Shown piece by piece: positions 42,905-52,507 of a DNA stretch of 64,000 nucleotides. Made by a program: the position numbers and the translations under genes. Positions within the stretch are counted from its first letter, which is position 1, and every line of letters starts with the position of its first letter. The DNA comes from Alcaligenes sp. SDU_A2 (GTDB taxonomy: Bacteria > Pseudomonadota > Gammaproteobacteria > Burkholderiales > Burkholderiaceae_B). A model generated the notes under the pieces. That model saw only the letters and a program-made list of their open reading frames with translations, had not been told where the DNA came from and searched no databases. Location: contig NZ_CP151273.1 of the NCBI RefSeq assembly GCF_038237375.1, positions 2,666,001 through 2,730,000 on the forward strand, given 5' to 3'.

Positions 42905-43657
42905 ATGCCGACCACGCTGCTGATTGCTCTCATCATAGGCCTGGGCACCTATTTCCAGACCGTTACTGGGTTTGGCCTGGCCATGATTGTCATCGGCCTA
43001 AGCAGTCTGCTCAAACTGGCCCCGGTCGCCTTTCTGGCGACGGTCATCAGCCTATTGACGATTGTGAACGGCACAGTCGCCTTGCGGGGCAAACACCATC
43101 TGATCCATTGGCCATCCACCTGGGCGGTACTGGCCGGCGTCGTTCCATCCACCGTGGCCGGCCTGATGCTGCTGGACTATCTGAGCAGCCAGGCCAGTTT
43201 GCTGCTGGAGTTTCTGCTGGGTCTGGTCATTATGTACAGCGGCATATCCTACGCCCTGAAGTCACCTGTGCGCAGTCGTATGTCCGGTTCCTTGTCTTTT
43301 TTCTTGAGCGGTGTCCTGACCGGGCTGTGCGGGGGGCTGTTCGGCATTCCCGGCCCACCCATCATCTTTCAGCTATATCGTCAGCCGCTGGAGTTTCCGA
43401 CCGTACGGCATATGCTGCTGTTGATCTTCTCGACAACTTCAGCGGTGCGATGCGCGCACGAATGGGCCATCGGCGAACTGCAGACCTCCGCCATATGGAC
43501 AGCCGCCATCGCCATGCCCCTGGTTATGCTGGCCACCTGGATCGCCCAGCGCCACCCTCCCCCAGTGCGTCCGAGCACATTGCAGCGCCTGACACTGATT
43601 ATTCTGGTGCTGATCGGCCTGAGCCTGTGCCTGCCCGCATTAAAAGCCTGGCTGTAA
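42905..43657 (+). CDS. TauE/SafE-family (sulfite exporter-like) permease
   Basis: 250-residue inner-membrane protein with about eight hydrophobic segments and the family pattern of two homologous halves: GTYFQTVTGFGLAMIVIGL near the start and GVLTGLCGGLFGIPGPPIIF near 138-157. Members export sulfite, sulfoacetate or other organic anions or help anion uptake. It begins right after the lldD terminator, with no obvious promoter of its own in the 16-nt gap, so some readthrough from lldD is possible. Substrate unknown. Confidence 0.87.
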   Translation: MPTTLLIALIIGLGTYFQTVTGFGLAMIVIGLSSLLKLAPVAFLATVISLLTIVNGTVALRGKHHLIHWPSTWAVLAGVVPSTVAGLMLLDYLSSQASLLLEFLLGLVIMYSGISYALKSPVRSRMSGSLSFFLSGVLTGLCGGLFGIPGPPIIFQLYRQPLEFPTVRHMLLLIFSTTSAVRCAHEWAIGELQTSAIWTAAIAMPLVMLATWIAQRHPPPVRPSTLQRLTLIILVLIGLSLCLPALKAWL

Positions 43658-43759
43658 AAAACCGCTTGCTTTCTGGACCCATAGCGCAAGTCCAGCACTT
43701 TTCATCTACAGGTTTACACTGATTTCGGCACCAAAAGTTCAGATTACAACAAAATCCGA

Positions 43760-43788
43760 TTGACAGCCTAATTACCCATCGCCAATAT
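43760..43788 (+). promoter_or_regulatory. Candidate sigma-70 promoter of the TRAP operon
   Basis: A consensus TTGACA (43760-43765) and CAATAT (43783-43788) are spaced 17 bp, giving a leader of about 100 nt before the dctP-like ATG at 43895. Confidence 0.65.
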
Positions 43789-43795
43789 CCAATCA

Positions 43796-43855
43796 AGTTC
43801 CAGTAAACGGAACTATTAATGTCGTAAAACGATATTTCATACAGCCCGTATGAAA
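43796..43855. promoter_or_regulatory. Two inverted repeats at the start of the TRAP leader
   Basis: AGTTCC-N7-GGAACT (43796-43814) covers the expected transcription start, and TTTCATAC-AGCCC-GTATGAAA (43835-43855) follows in the leader. Either may be an operator; a regulator gene is not adjacent, so the binding protein is unknown. Confidence 0.45.
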
Positions 43856-43894
43856 ATAGATGCCCAGACATCCATAACGATATTGGAGGTTGAC

Positions 43895-44902
43895 ATGAAA
43901 GCTCTTGCCTACGCCCTGCCCCTGGCCGCCTGCCTGGCGGCCTTCCCTGCCCAGGCCGACTACAGTGGTCCGGCCATCAAGTTTCGCCTGGCCCACACTG
44001 CGCCACCCGGCAATCACATCACCCAGGCCTATCAGACCTTCGCCGACCTGGTCAAAGAAAAATCAGGCAACAAAATCAAAGTGCAACTCTTTCCTGGGGC
44101 CGTGCTGGGCAGCGACCGGGTACTGATCGAAGGTGCCCAGAAAGGCTCTCTGGAAGTGGGCGTCAGCTCCACCCCGAATCTGGCCAACTTCTCGGCGATG
44201 TACCAGGTATTTGACCTGCCCTACATCACCACCCCTGCAAAACAAAACCAGTTCTATCAATCGATGGACCCCGGCGGCCCGCTGAACAACTACTTTGAAA
44301 AAGTCGCCAATGACATCGGCCTGCAACCCATCATGTATGCCGAGTACGGCTATCGACACTTCGTGTCGGCCGCCAAGCCCCTGAGCCGCACCGAAGATCT
44401 GCGCGGCCTGAAAATGCGCACGACCGACTCTCCAGTCGAAGTGGATGTGGCCAAGGCACTGGGCACCAACCCCGCTCCCATCGCCTGGGGCGAAGTCTAT
44501 ACGGCCCTGCAACAAGGCACCATCGACGCCGAAGGCAACACCTTTCCCCACCTGGCCGGAGCCAAACATCACGAAGCCCTGAAGTACGCCATTACCTCGG
44601 CGCACAACTACGGTATGCAAGTGGCTATGGCCAACAAAGCCTGGTGGGACAAGCTGCCGCCTGAAGCCCAGCAAATTATTCGCGAGTCCGCCCAAGAGGC
44701 GGTACAGGCCCAGCGCGAACGCTACTATCCCGACAACGAAAAGAAGGCCCGCGAGGAGTTCGCCAAAGCCGGCGTCGCCATTCACGAGGCCAGTCCCGCC
44801 GATCTGGAGCAGCTACGCGCCCTGACCCGGCCGGTCTACGAGCAATACGCTCAGAAGTTGCCCGCCGATCTGGTGCAACTGGTCATAGACACACAACAGT
44901 AA
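43895..44902 (+). CDS. TRAP transporter substrate-binding protein (DctP family)
   Basis: Periplasmic solute receptor that delivers an organic acid to a TRAP membrane unit. ATG 43895 follows GGAGG and gives 335 residues; a 15-codon upstream extension would spoil the signal peptide (MKALAYALPLAACLAAFPAQA, cleavage after 21). DctP features include LRLAHTAPPGN-like FRLAHTAPPGNHITQAYQ, the carboxylate-binding Arg in LRGLKMRTTDSPV (about 168-180) and GEVYTALQQGTIDAEGN (about 197-213). The conserved Arg points to a carboxylate ligand. Nearby lactate genes make a hydroxy acid or dicarboxylate plausible, but the ligand cannot be read from sequence. Confidence 0.9.
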   Translation: MKALAYALPLAACLAAFPAQADYSGPAIKFRLAHTAPPGNHITQAYQTFADLVKEKSGNKIKVQLFPGAVLGSDRVLIEGAQKGSLEVGVSSTPNLANFSAMYQVFDLPYITTPAKQNQFYQSMDPGGPLNNYFEKVANDIGLQPIMYAEYGYRHFVSAAKPLSRTEDLRGLKMRTTDSPVEVDVAKALGTNPAPIAWGEVYTALQQGTIDAEGNTFPHLAGAKHHEALKYAITSAHNYGMQVAMANKAWWDKLPPEAQQIIRESAQEAVQAQRERYYPDNEKKAREEFAKAGVAIHEASPADLEQLRALTRPVYEQYAQKLPADLVQLVIDTQQ

Positions 44903-44993
44903 CAAGGCCCGGCACCACGCCGCGTTCCCGCCTGCCGTTCGCCTTGGCGTTCCGGCAGGCCCTGTGCTGCCTGCGCCGGGAGGACAAAACAAT

Positions 44994-46904
44994 ATGAATT
45001 CTGCTTCTGCACGACTGAATGCGCTGGAAAAGCCATTCTTGTTCATCGGCCTGTTGCTGATGATTCTGATCATCAATTACCAAACCTTGTTCCGCTACGT
45101 CATGGCTACGCTCAGCCATCTGGCGACTGCGCCCGAGCAGCGCGCCTGGCTAAGCACCATCATCGATCCGGACCGCCTGCTGGCCACGCTGCGCTCGATG
45201 ATAGGCTGGGCAAGCTGGACCGAAGAACTGTCTCGCTACATCTTCATCTGGATATCCTACCTGGCGGTGTCCCTGACCATTCTTACCCGTAGCGGCATCC
45301 GCGTGGATGTGCTGCACAAAGCCATGAATCCCGCCTGGAGCCGACGCCTGTGGCTGTCCATTGACTTGCTCAGTCTGCTGCTGACCGGCCTGCTGTGTTT
45401 CATGGGCGCAGAGCACATCCAAATGCAGCTGCAGTTCCCCCAAACCACACCCGCCTTGCAGATCAGCTATGCCATTCCGTATCTGATTCTTCCCATCGGC
45501 TTTGGCCTGATGGCGTTGCGCTGCGTGCAGGATATCCTGAACATGCGCGCCGAGCTTACCCCCTTGGACTGGGCCGCCGGGCTGTTATTGCCCGCGCTGC
45601 TGGCCCTGCCCGTTTTGCTCAGCGACGAGCTCAACCCCAGCCTGCTGCTGTTCGGCTACTTTGCCGTGCTGGTCGCCCTGGGCGTGCCGATTGCATTTTC
45701 GTTGGGGCTGGCCACGCTGGCCACTGTCGTGGGGGCCGGAACCTTGCCGATGGACTACCTGGCGCAGATCGCTTTCGTATCCATCGACTCCTTTCCCATC
45801 ATGGCCATTCCCTTCTTTATCGCCGCCGGCGTATTCATGGGAGCGGGCGGTCTGTCCAACCGCTTGCTGGCCGTTGCTGACAAGCTGGTCGGGTCGCTGC
45901 CTGGCGGACTGGCTCTGGCCGCCATCATGACCTGCATGTTCTTTTCGGCCATCAGCGGCTCAGGCCCGGCAACGGTGGCCGCTATCGGCACCATCACCAT
46001 TCCAGCCATGATCGCACGCGGTTACGACAAAGCCTTTGCCGCCTGCGTGGTGGCCTGCGCCGGTGCCATCGGCGTCATCATCCCCCCCAGCAATCCATTT
46101 GTGGTCTACGGCGTGTCAGGGCAGGTATCGATCGGCAAGCTGTTTGTCGCCGGCATCGTACCGGGCATTCTGATGGGCCTGGCACTGATGTTGGTGGCCT
46201 ACCTGATCTCGCGCCGCCAGGGATGGCGCGGCGAACCCGGCGACCGTTCGCCGGCCGCCATAGGCCGCGCCATCTGGGAGGCAAAATGGGCACTGCTGGT
46301 GCCTGTCATCATCCTTGGCGGCATTTACGGCGGCATCATGACGCCTACCGAGTCAGCTGCCGTCGCAGCGCTGTACGGCCTGCTGGTAGGACTGTTTGTG
46401 TACAAAGAAATCACACTGACCAAACTGTGGAACGCCACCATCGAATCAGCGGTGACTTCATCCATCATCATCTTGCTGATGGCGATGGCCACGCTGTTCG
46501 GCAACATCATGACGATCGAACAGATCCCCGAGTTCATTGCCGAGCAAATACTGAGCCTGACCGACAACCGTATCCTGATCCTGCTGTTCATCAACGTGCT
46601 GCTGCTGGTGATCGGCATCTTCATGGAAGCGCTGGCCGCCATTGTGATCGTCACTCCCGTGCTGTTGCCGCTGGCCTTGAAAATGGGCGTGGACCCGATC
46701 CACTTCGGCATCATCATGGTCATGAATCTGGCCATCGGCTTTGTTACTCCACCAGTAGGCGTGAACCTGTTCGTGGCCAGCGGCATCGGCAAAATAGGCA
46801 TAGAAAAAATCGCCCGTGCCGCCCTGCCCTTCCTGGCCATCATGCTGCTGATTCTGATGCTGGTCACTTACGTACCGGAGGTCTCTCTGTGGCTGACGCG
46901 ATAA
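44994..46904 (+). CDS. TRAP transporter fused membrane subunit (DctQ-DctM)
   Basis: Sodium-driven inner-membrane permease with the small and large subunits joined. ATG 44994 follows GGGAGGAC and gives 636 residues. Residues 1 to about 185 form the four-helix DctQ-like part (including WTEELSRYIFIWISYLAVSL near 75-95 and RSGIRVDVLHK); from about 205 the DctM part has the motifs GVPIAFSLGLATLA, MAIPFFIAAGVFMGAGGLSNR, FFSAISGSGPATVAAIGTI and GFVTPPVGVNLFVASG in separate segments. It works with the DctP-like receptor encoded 91 nt upstream and overlaps the next gene by 16 nt. Confidence 0.92.
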   Translation: MNSASARLNALEKPFLFIGLLLMILIINYQTLFRYVMATLSHLATAPEQRAWLSTIIDPDRLLATLRSMIGWASWTEELSRYIFIWISYLAVSLTILTRSGIRVDVLHKAMNPAWSRRLWLSIDLLSLLLTGLLCFMGAEHIQMQLQFPQTTPALQISYAIPYLILPIGFGLMALRCVQDILNMRAELTPLDWAAGLLLPALLALPVLLSDELNPSLLLFGYFAVLVALGVPIAFSLGLATLATVVGAGTLPMDYLAQIAFVSIDSFPIMAIPFFIAAGVFMGAGGLSNRLLAVADKLVGSLPGGLALAAIMTCMFFSAISGSGPATVAAIGTITIPAMIARGYDKAFAACVVACAGAIGVIIPPSNPFVVYGVSGQVSIGKLFVAGIVPGILMGLALMLVAYLISRRQGWRGEPGDRSPAAIGRAIWEAKWALLVPVIILGGIYGGIMTPTESAAVAALYGLLVGLFVYKEITLTKLWNATIESAVTSSIIILLMAMATLFGNIMTIEQIPEFIAEQILSLTDNRILILLFINVLLLVIGIFMEALAAIVIVTPVLLPLALKMGVDPIHFGIIMVMNLAIGFVTPPVGVNLFVASGIGKIGIEKIARAALPFLAIMLLILMLVTYVPEVSLWLTR

Positions 46905-47332
46905 GTCCCATTCTGGCCCAGCCCCGCCTGGGCTTGGAGCCGGCACGCCAGATCCTGCTCTGGGCGCTGGAGCGCGCCCGCCAGGATGGCGGCGCACCGG
47001 TATGTCTGTCGCTATGCGATGGTCAGGGCGAACTCTTGCACTTTCTACGCATGGACCTGGCACCCGCCCGCTGCATCGCCATCGCGCAAGCCAAGGCTTA
47101 TACCGCCGCGCGCTTTGGCGTACCAACCCGCAGCCTGGCGGAACGGCTGGAACGCGAAGCCCTTTTCCTGCCCGACTTCCAGGACAGCGGCCTGTGCAGC
47201 CTACCCGGCGGCGCACCCTTGCTCTGGCAGGGCCACTGCATCGCCGCGCTGGGAGTAAGCGGTCGCAGCCTGGATGCGGACGAGGTGCTGTGCCGGGAGG
47301 CGATACATCATGCGCAGACGCTGTTAGCTTGA
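46889..47332 (+). CDS. GlcG/HbpS-like (DUF336) protein
   Basis: 147-residue soluble protein of the GlcG/HbpS family, small alpha/beta proteins found beside glycolate oxidase and transporter genes, some binding haem or cobalamin. The family core is visible in VCLSLCDGQGELLHFLRMDLAP (in two pieces, about 38-60), IAIAQAKAYTAARFGVPT (about 66-83) and GVSGRSLDADEVLC near the end. It starts at GTG 46889 with GGAGG 7 nt upstream and overlaps the TRAP permease stop, so it is translated with the transporter. Role unknown; an accessory to uptake or metabolism of the TRAP substrate is inferred. Confidence 0.82.
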   Translation: MADAISPILAQPRLGLEPARQILLWALERARQDGGAPVCLSLCDGQGELLHFLRMDLAPARCIAIAQAKAYTAARFGVPTRSLAERLEREALFLPDFQDSGLCSLPGGAPLLWQGHCIAALGVSGRSLDADEVLCREAIHHAQTLLA

Positions 47333-47570
47333 GTCCGACCAGTATGGCCGCCAAAAAGTGGGCTTCGCCTATTTTCGGCGACCACCGTCTATTCATGAGC
47401 AGAATGCGGGCGCTAGAAATCACCGTTCAAATCGAGTACCGCTGCCCTGATCGGGACGCATGACCGGACGAGTCCTTAACTCCGGCTGCTGGCTTGTCCG
47501 CCGGACAAGCAGCAAGCACCGCCATCAAACAGAACGACGCCTGCACCCGGCCCGCACGTCCCTCCGTTTA
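47333..47570. other. Intergenic stretch between the GlcG-like gene and repeat copy 2
   Basis: No gene is supported. It contains a perfect 8-bp stem-loop GCTTGTCC-GCC-GGACAAGC at 47492-47510, extended by imperfect GCTGCT/AGCAGC-type arms. The hairpin may be the terminator of the TRAP operon but lacks a U-tract. Confidence 0.45.
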
Positions 47571-47900
47571 GGCCAAGCACATCGGTGCCGTTCTCGCCAG
47601 GCTGGCCGCAGCGGTCCGGCGGGCGAGTCAGGGCCTACGCCGCAGGCGGGATGCCGGGGCGGGAGGCAAGGGGTGTGCTGTTCGAGCAGAATGCTTGTGA
47701 TTCGTCCTGTGGACGAATCACTCTGCGAGTTCACGCCCCGCCCGCCCTGGTATCCTGACCAGGGAACCCGCGCAAAGCGCGGGCGAAGGCCCCAGCCAAG
47801 CCGGCCCGCTGCGGCCAGCCTGGCGAGAACCCGAAGTTCTCTACGCTTGGCCCAAACGGCCTACCCAATACGAAGGAGTCCCCGAATTTACTGGAAGAGT
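47571..47900. repeat. Structured non-coding repeat, copy 2
   Basis: Direct repeat of 36935-37258. Terminal inverted repeats GGCCAAGC (47571-47578) and GCTTGGCC (47845-47852). The 16-bp helix is 47648-47663 with 47741-47756; GGGGTGTG (47670-47677) pairs with CACGCCCC (47732-47739); CAGA (47687-47690) pairs with TCTG (47722-47725), replacing CAGG/CCTG of copy 1; the 11-bp hairpin spans 47697-47721 with loop TGT; a hairpin with loop AAA is at 47767-47783. A 4-nt insertion (CTGG, near 47602) relative to copy 1 breaks every reading frame. It lies between convergent glcG-like and gltA genes, the same context as copy 1. Confidence 0.8.
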
Positions 47901-47905
47901 TCTCC

Positions 47906-47934
47906 AAAAAAAAGTGCACCTTAAAGGTGCACTT
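47906..47934 (-). terminator. Intrinsic terminator of the sdh-gltA operon
   Basis: On the minus strand AAGTGCACC pairs with GGTGCACTT around a TTTAA loop and is followed by a run of T residues, about 80 nt after the gltA stop. Confidence 0.88.
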
Positions 47935-48016
47935 GGCGTCCGAACCAGCAGCCCGGCTGCCATTACCTGCGGTCAGTACGCCTGGAAGACTCCAAACATC
48001 TGACCACAAGCCATTC

Positions 48017-49315
48017 TTAACGCTTAACGTCGCGCTGCGTATCGCCCACGTACAACTGACGAGGACGACCGATCTTGTAGTTTGGATCGGACAGCATTTC
48101 GTTCCACTGGGCAATCCAGCCTACCGTACGGGCCAGCGCGAAGATCGCGGTGAACAAGGACGTAGGAATGCCGATGGCGCGCTGAACGATGCCCGAGTAG
48201 AAGTCCACGTTCGGGTACAGTTTGCGCTCGACGAAGTACGGATCTTCCAGAGCAATACGCTCCAGCTCCATCGCCAGCTTGAACAAAGGATCGTTCTGCA
48301 GGCCCAGGGCTTCCAGCACTTCCTTGCAGGTTTCCTGCATCAGCTTGGCGCGCGGATCGTAGTTCTTGTAGACGCGATGGCCAAAACCCATCAGGCGCAC
48401 GCCCGAGTTCTTGTCTTTGACCTTCTCCATGAACTCGCCGACCTTGTCGATACCGCCATTGGCCTGCAGCTCTTCCAGCATGTTCAGACATGCTTCATTG
48501 GCACCGCCGTGGGCAGGACCCCACAGACACGCCACACCGGCAGCGATGGCGGCAAACGGGTTAGTGCCCGAAGAACCGCACAGACGCACCGTGGAGGTGG
48601 AGGCGTTCTGCTCGTGATCGGCGTGCAGAATGAAAATGCGGTCCAGAGCGCGCTCGACCACTTCATTGACGTGGTAGTCCTCGCAAGGAGTGGCGAACAT
48701 CATGCGCAGGAAATTGCCCGTGTAGGACAGATCGTTCTGCGGGTAGATGAAAGGCTGGCCCAGCGAGTACTTGTAGGTCATGGCCACCAGCGTAGGCATC
48801 TTGGCGATCAGACGGATGGCCGAGACATGACGGTGGTGAGGATTGGTGATGTCCGTGGAATCATGATAGAAAGCCGACAGCGCGCCCACCAGACCGGTCA
48901 GGATGGCCATAGGGTGCGCATCCGGACGGAAACCACGCAGGAAATACTGCATCTGCTCCTGAACCATGGTGTGGTTCGTGACCAGAGAGTCGAAATCCTG
49001 TTTCTGGCCGGCATCGGGCAGATCGCCATTCAGAATCAGGTAACACACATCCATGAAGTCGCAGTTCTGCGCCAACTGGTCGATGGGGTAGCCGCGATAC
49101 ATCAGCTGGCCCTTGTCGCCGTCGATGTAGGTGATGCCCGATTCGCAGGAAGCGGTCGCCATGAAACCCGGGTCGTAGGTAAACATACCCGTCTGACCAT
49201 AGAGCTTGCGGATATCAATGACCTCCGGGCCCACGGTTCCCTGGTACACAGGGAATTCGACCGCAGGGCTGCCGTCGGAGAAAGATAGCGTGGCTTTCTT
49301 GTCTGACAATTCCAT
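48017..49315 (-). CDS. gltA: Citrate synthase (type II)
   Basis: Condenses oxaloacetate and acetyl-CoA at the entry of the TCA cycle. ATG 49315 ([11 protein letters not shown]) gives 432 residues, the size of the hexameric, NADH-sensitive proteobacterial form; a TTG five codons upstream is less likely. Catalytic regions are [16 protein letters not shown] (His near 268), GGANEACL and [15 protein letters not shown] (His near 309, Asp near 365 further on). Last gene of sdhC-sdhD-sdhA-sdhB-sdhE-gltA, 18 nt after sdhE. Confidence 0.96.
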   Translation of the reverse strand: MELSDKKATLSFSDGSPAVEFPVYQGTVGPEVIDIRKLYGQTGMFTYDPGFMATASCESGITYIDGDKGQLMYRGYPIDQLAQNCDFMDVCYLILNGDLPDAGQKQDFDSLVTNHTMVQEQMQYFLRGFRPDAHPMAILTGLVGALSAFYHDSTDITNPHHRHVSAIRLIAKMPTLVAMTYKYSLGQPFIYPQNDLSYTGNFLRMMFATPCEDYHVNEVVERALDRIFILHADHEQNASTSTVRLCGSSGTNPFAAIAAGVACLWGPAHGGANEACLNMLEELQANGGIDKVGEFMEKVKDKNSGVRLMGFGHRVYKNYDPRAKLMQETCKEVLEALGLQNDPLFKLAMELERIALEDPYFVERKLYPNVDFYSGIVQRAIGIPTSLFTAIFALARTVGWIAQWNEMLSDPNYKIGRPRQLYVGDTQRDVKR

Positions 49316-49333
49316 CACTTTTTTCCTCAATGG

Positions 49334-49594
49334 TTAAAGCTTTCGCATAATTTCCACTAGCCGCCGGATGTCGGGCGTATCGAACCGCCCTTCTGGCTCG
49401 GAACGAGCCAGAAGGACATCCAGCAAAACTGTATCGTCCATTTCGAACAAGAGGGTCAGGGCCGACACGTCCACATCAGTAAGCTCAGTTTCGTGCCGAT
49501 CCAGAAAACGGGTGATCATCAGATCGTTTTCCAGCAAGCCCCGCCGAGCGCGCCAGCGCAAGCGGGCGCGTTCCAGTTCCGTCAATGTTCTCAT
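49334..49594 (-). CDS. sdhE: FAD assembly factor SdhE
   Basis: Small helical protein that promotes covalent flavinylation of SdhA. ATG 49594 (MRTLTELERARLRWRARRG) gives 86 residues, the usual length. The conserved RGLLENDLMITRF (the RGxxE motif) and the C-terminal DTPDIRRLVEIM are present. A longer in-frame extension runs into sdhB and is rejected. Located between sdhB and gltA. Confidence 0.94.
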   Translation of the reverse strand: MRTLTELERARLRWRARRGLLENDLMITRFLDRHETELTDVDVSALTLLFEMDDTVLLDVLLARSEPEGRFDTPDIRRLVEIMRKL

Positions 49595-49611
49595 TGGTCC
49601 ATACCCACCTT

Positions 49612-50328
49612 TTAGATGCTGCGACGCACCAGCATTTCTTTGATCTTGCCGATGGCGTGCGACGGATTCAGACCCTTGGGACAGACGTCCGTGCAGTTCA
49701 TGATCGTATGGCAACGGAACAGGCGGTACGGATCTTCCAGGTTGTCCAGGCGCTCGCCCGTGGCTTCGTCGCGCGAGTCGGCGATAAAGCGGTAGGCTTG
49801 CAACAGACCGGCGGGACCGACGAATTTATCCGGATTCCACCAGAACGACGGGCAGGAGGTCGAGCAGCAAGCACACAGAATGCACTCGTACAGACCGTCC
49901 AGCTCTTCACGCGCTTCGGGGCTCTGCAGGCGCTCTTTTTCGGGAGGCGGCGCGTCGTTGATCAGGTAAGGCTTGACCGAATGGTACTGATCAAAGAAAT
50001 GCGTCATGTCCACGATCAGATCGCGGATCACAGGCAGGCCGGGCAGCGGACGCAACACGATGGGTTCCTGCAGATCGCGCAGGTTCGTGGTGCAAGCCAG
50101 TCCGTTCTTGCCATTGATGTTCATGGCGTCCGAACCGCACACACCTTCACGGCAAGAACGGCGCAGCGCGACACTGTCGTCCACGTCGTTCTTGATGCGC
50201 AGGATCGCGTCCAGCAACATCTTGTCGGTAGGCTGCAGCTCGACTTCCAGCTTCTGCATGTAGGGACGCTCGTCCTTATCAGGATCGTAGCGGTAGATTT
50301 CGAATTTGACCTTGCGAGTTTGGCTCAT
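49612..50328 (-). CDS. sdhB: Succinate dehydrogenase iron-sulfur subunit
   Basis: Carries electrons from SdhA flavin to ubiquinone via three Fe-S clusters. The 238 residues hold an N-terminal ferredoxin domain with [16 protein letters not shown] and a downstream Cys for the 2Fe-2S centre, and a C-terminal domain with [12 protein letters not shown] and [14 protein letters not shown] for the 4Fe-4S and 3Fe-4S centres. It starts 13 nt after sdhA. Confidence 0.97.
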   Translation of the reverse strand: MSQTRKVKFEIYRYDPDKDERPYMQKLEVELQPTDKMLLDAILRIKNDVDDSVALRRSCREGVCGSDAMNINGKNGLACTTNLRDLQEPIVLRPLPGLPVIRDLIVDMTHFFDQYHSVKPYLINDAPPPEKERLQSPEAREELDGLYECILCACCSTSCPSFWWNPDKFVGPAGLLQAYRFIADSRDEATGERLDNLEDPYRLFRCHTIMNCTDVCPKGLNPSHAIGKIKEMLVRRSI

Positions 50329-50341
50329 TTCAATATCCTGC

Positions 50342-52120
50342 TTAGAAAGTCCGGGCCTTGGGCGGGATGGATTCGGCCGTCAGTGGCTTCATCTGGACGG
50401 GCTTGTAGTCCAGACGGCTGCCTTCGGAGAACCACAGGGTGTGACGCAGCCAGTTCTCGTCGTCACGCTCGGGGTGATCGTTCAGGGCATGGGCACCACG
50501 GCTTTCGGTGCGATTCGCCGCAGACTTGGTCGTGGCACGCGCCACTTCGATCATGTTGGCCACTTCCAGCGCTTCGATGCGCGCAGTGTTAAAGACCTTG
50601 GACTTGTCTTTGAAGTAGATGTCCTTGACTTCAGGCACCAGCGACTCGATGGCGGTCACGCCCTTGTTGAGCAGATCCATGGTGCGGAACACGCCGCAGT
50701 GCGCCTGCATGGCGGTACGGATCTTGTTGCCCACGTCCTGGGCTTTTTCACCCGAGGTGCGCGACTCCAGGCGGTTGACGCGGTCCAGGGAGAACTCAAT
50801 GGAGGACTCGTTGATTTCCTGGTGGGCGTGCTCTTTCTCGGGGTGCGAGGCCACGATGTGGTTGCCCGAGGCACGACCAAATACGATCAAGTCCAGCAGC
50901 GAGTTCGTGCCCAGGCGGTTGGCACCGTGCACCGACGTGGCCGCGCATTCGCCGATGGCGTACAGACCGTTGACGATTTTGTTCTCGCCGTTGGCACCGG
51001 GCACCACGACCTGGCCGTAGTAGTTCGTCGGAATACCGCCCATCTGGTAATGGATGGTGGGTACCACGGGAATCGGGTCCTTGATGGGGTCCACGTTGCC
51101 AAACTTGATGGCGATTTCGCGGATCGAGGGCAGACGCTTTTTGATGACGTCGGCACCCAGGTGATCGAGCTTGAGCACCACGTAGCTGCCGTCGCCGCAA
51201 CCGCGGCCTTCCTTGATTTCCTGGTCCATAGAGCGGGACACGAAGTCGCGCGGGGCCAGATCCTTCAGGGTAGGGGCATAACGCTCCATGAAGCGTTCGC
51301 CGTCTTTGTTCAGCAAAATGCCGCCTTCGCCGCGCACGCCTTCGGTAATCAGCACGCCTGCGCCGGCCACGCCGGTGGGGTGAAATTGCCAGAACTCCAT
51401 GTCCTGCAGCGGCAGGCCGGCACGGGCAGCCATGCCCAGGCCATCGCCCGTATTAATGAAGGCGTTGGTAGACGCCGCCCAGATACGGCCGGCACCACCG
51501 GTGGCCAGCACCACGCGCTTGCCTTCCAGGATGTAGATTTCGCCGGTTTCCATTTCCAGGGCGGTCACGCCCAGCACATCGCCCGCTTCGTTGCGCAGCA
51601 GATCCAATGCCATCCATTCGACGAAGAACTGCGTACGGGCGGCCACGTTACGCTGGTACAGCGTATGCAACATGGCGTGACCGGTACGGTCGGCAGCGGC
51701 ACAGGCGCGCTGCACGGGCTTTTCGCCGAAATTGGCGGTATGGCCGCCAAACGGACGCTGGTAAATGGTGCCGTCGGCGTTGCGGTCAAAAGGCATGCCG
51801 AAGTGTTCCAGCTCGTACACGGCGTGCGGTGCTTCGCGGCACATGAACTCGATGGCGTCCTGGTCGCCCAGCCAGTCCGAACCCTTGACGGTATCGTACA
51901 TATGCCAGTACCAGTGGTCCTCGCTCATGTTGCCCAGCGATGCGCTGACGCCACCCTGAGCAGCCACGGTGTGGGAGCGGGTTGGGAATACTTTGGACAG
52001 GACCGCTACGGACAGACCGGCCTGAGCCAGTTGCAGGGAGCAGCGCATGCCGGCGCCGCCGGCACCGACCACGACCACGTCAAACTGGCGGCGGGGAAGA
52101 GAAGTTTTGATGGAAGCCAC
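50342..52120 (-). CDS. sdhA: Succinate dehydrogenase flavoprotein subunit
   Basis: Oxidises succinate to fumarate. The 592 residues have the FAD dinucleotide fold [14 protein letters not shown] (about 18-31), the His that carries covalent FAD in [10 protein letters not shown] (His50), and the active-site segments [22 protein letters not shown] (in two parts, near 245-265), RxxP loop [14 protein letters not shown] and [17 protein letters not shown] (near 400). It lies 3 nt after sdhD. SdhE, encoded downstream, is its flavinylation factor. Confidence 0.97.
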   Translation of the reverse strand: MASIKTSLPRRQFDVVVVGAGGAGMRCSLQLAQAGLSVAVLSKVFPTRSHTVAAQGGVSASLGNMSEDHWYWHMYDTVKGSDWLGDQDAIEFMCREAPHAVYELEHFGMPFDRNADGTIYQRPFGGHTANFGEKPVQRACAAADRTGHAMLHTLYQRNVAARTQFFVEWMALDLLRNEAGDVLGVTALEMETGEIYILEGKRVVLATGGAGRIWAASTNAFINTGDGLGMAARAGLPLQDMEFWQFHPTGVAGAGVLITEGVRGEGGILLNKDGERFMERYAPTLKDLAPRDFVSRSMDQEIKEGRGCGDGSYVVLKLDHLGADVIKKRLPSIREIAIKFGNVDPIKDPIPVVPTIHYQMGGIPTNYYGQVVVPGANGENKIVNGLYAIGECAATSVHGANRLGTNSLLDLIVFGRASGNHIVASHPEKEHAHQEINESSIEFSLDRVNRLESRTSGEKAQDVGNKIRTAMQAHCGVFRTMDLLNKGVTAIESLVPEVKDIYFKDKSKVFNTARIEALEVANMIEVARATTKSAANRTESRGAHALNDHPERDDENWLRHTLWFSEGSRLDYKPVQMKPLTAESIPPKARTF

Positions 52121-52123
52121 GGT

Positions 52124-52507
52124 TTAGAGACTCCAGATAATTTTTGCAAAAAACACGACAGATGCCACCAGCCACAACAGAGTCAGCACTTGCAGCAGCA
52201 GGCGCACTCCGGCGGGCTTGACATAGTCCATCCAGATGTCGCGCACGCCGATCCAGGCATGCCAGGACAAAGACAGGAAGAACAGCGTGGCCAGCAATTG
52301 GCCCAATGGCAATGCGCCGATACGGAAAGTGAACAGGCCGCGCCAGGTCTCGAAATTCAGTTCGCTGCTGAACAGGATGCCGCCGACGATGACCAGGGTG
52401 TAGATGGCCATGATGACGGCCGTAACCCGCTGCGCCAGAAAATCGAGCGTGCCGTAGTGAGCGCCGACAACCAGGCGGTGTGCGCCGATGCGTTCGCGAT
52501 TAGCCAT
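52124..52507 (-). CDS. sdhD: Succinate dehydrogenase membrane anchor subunit SdhD
   Basis: 127-residue anchor with three hydrophobic segments (about 23-45, 60-82, 100-122). HYGTLDFLAQRVTAVIM near the start and SWHAWIGVRDIWMDYV near 80 hold the residues that face haem b and ubiquinone in this family. Its ATG shares one base with the sdhC stop (TAATG), so the two are coupled. Confidence 0.93.
   Translation of the reverse strand: MANRERIGAHRLVVGAHYGTLDFLAQRVTAVIMAIYTLVIVGGILFSSELNFETWRGLFTFRIGALPLGQLLATLFFLSLSWHAWIGVRDIWMDYVKPAGVRLLLQVLTLLWLVASVVFFAKIIWSL

Noticed and set aside
46223-47332. 369-codon plus-strand frame covering the GlcG-like gene
   Set aside because: Only the part from 46889 has family similarity; the rest is a shifted frame inside the TRAP permease gene.
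47525-47734. Small frames across repeat copy 2
   Set aside because: Same reasons as copy 1; resemblance between the copies' frames follows from the DNA repeat itself.
36935-47900. Composite transposon bounded by the two repeats
   Set aside because: The repeats are direct, non-coding and diverged, and the 10 kb between them holds ordinary lactate and TRAP genes with host-like composition and no transposase or integrase.
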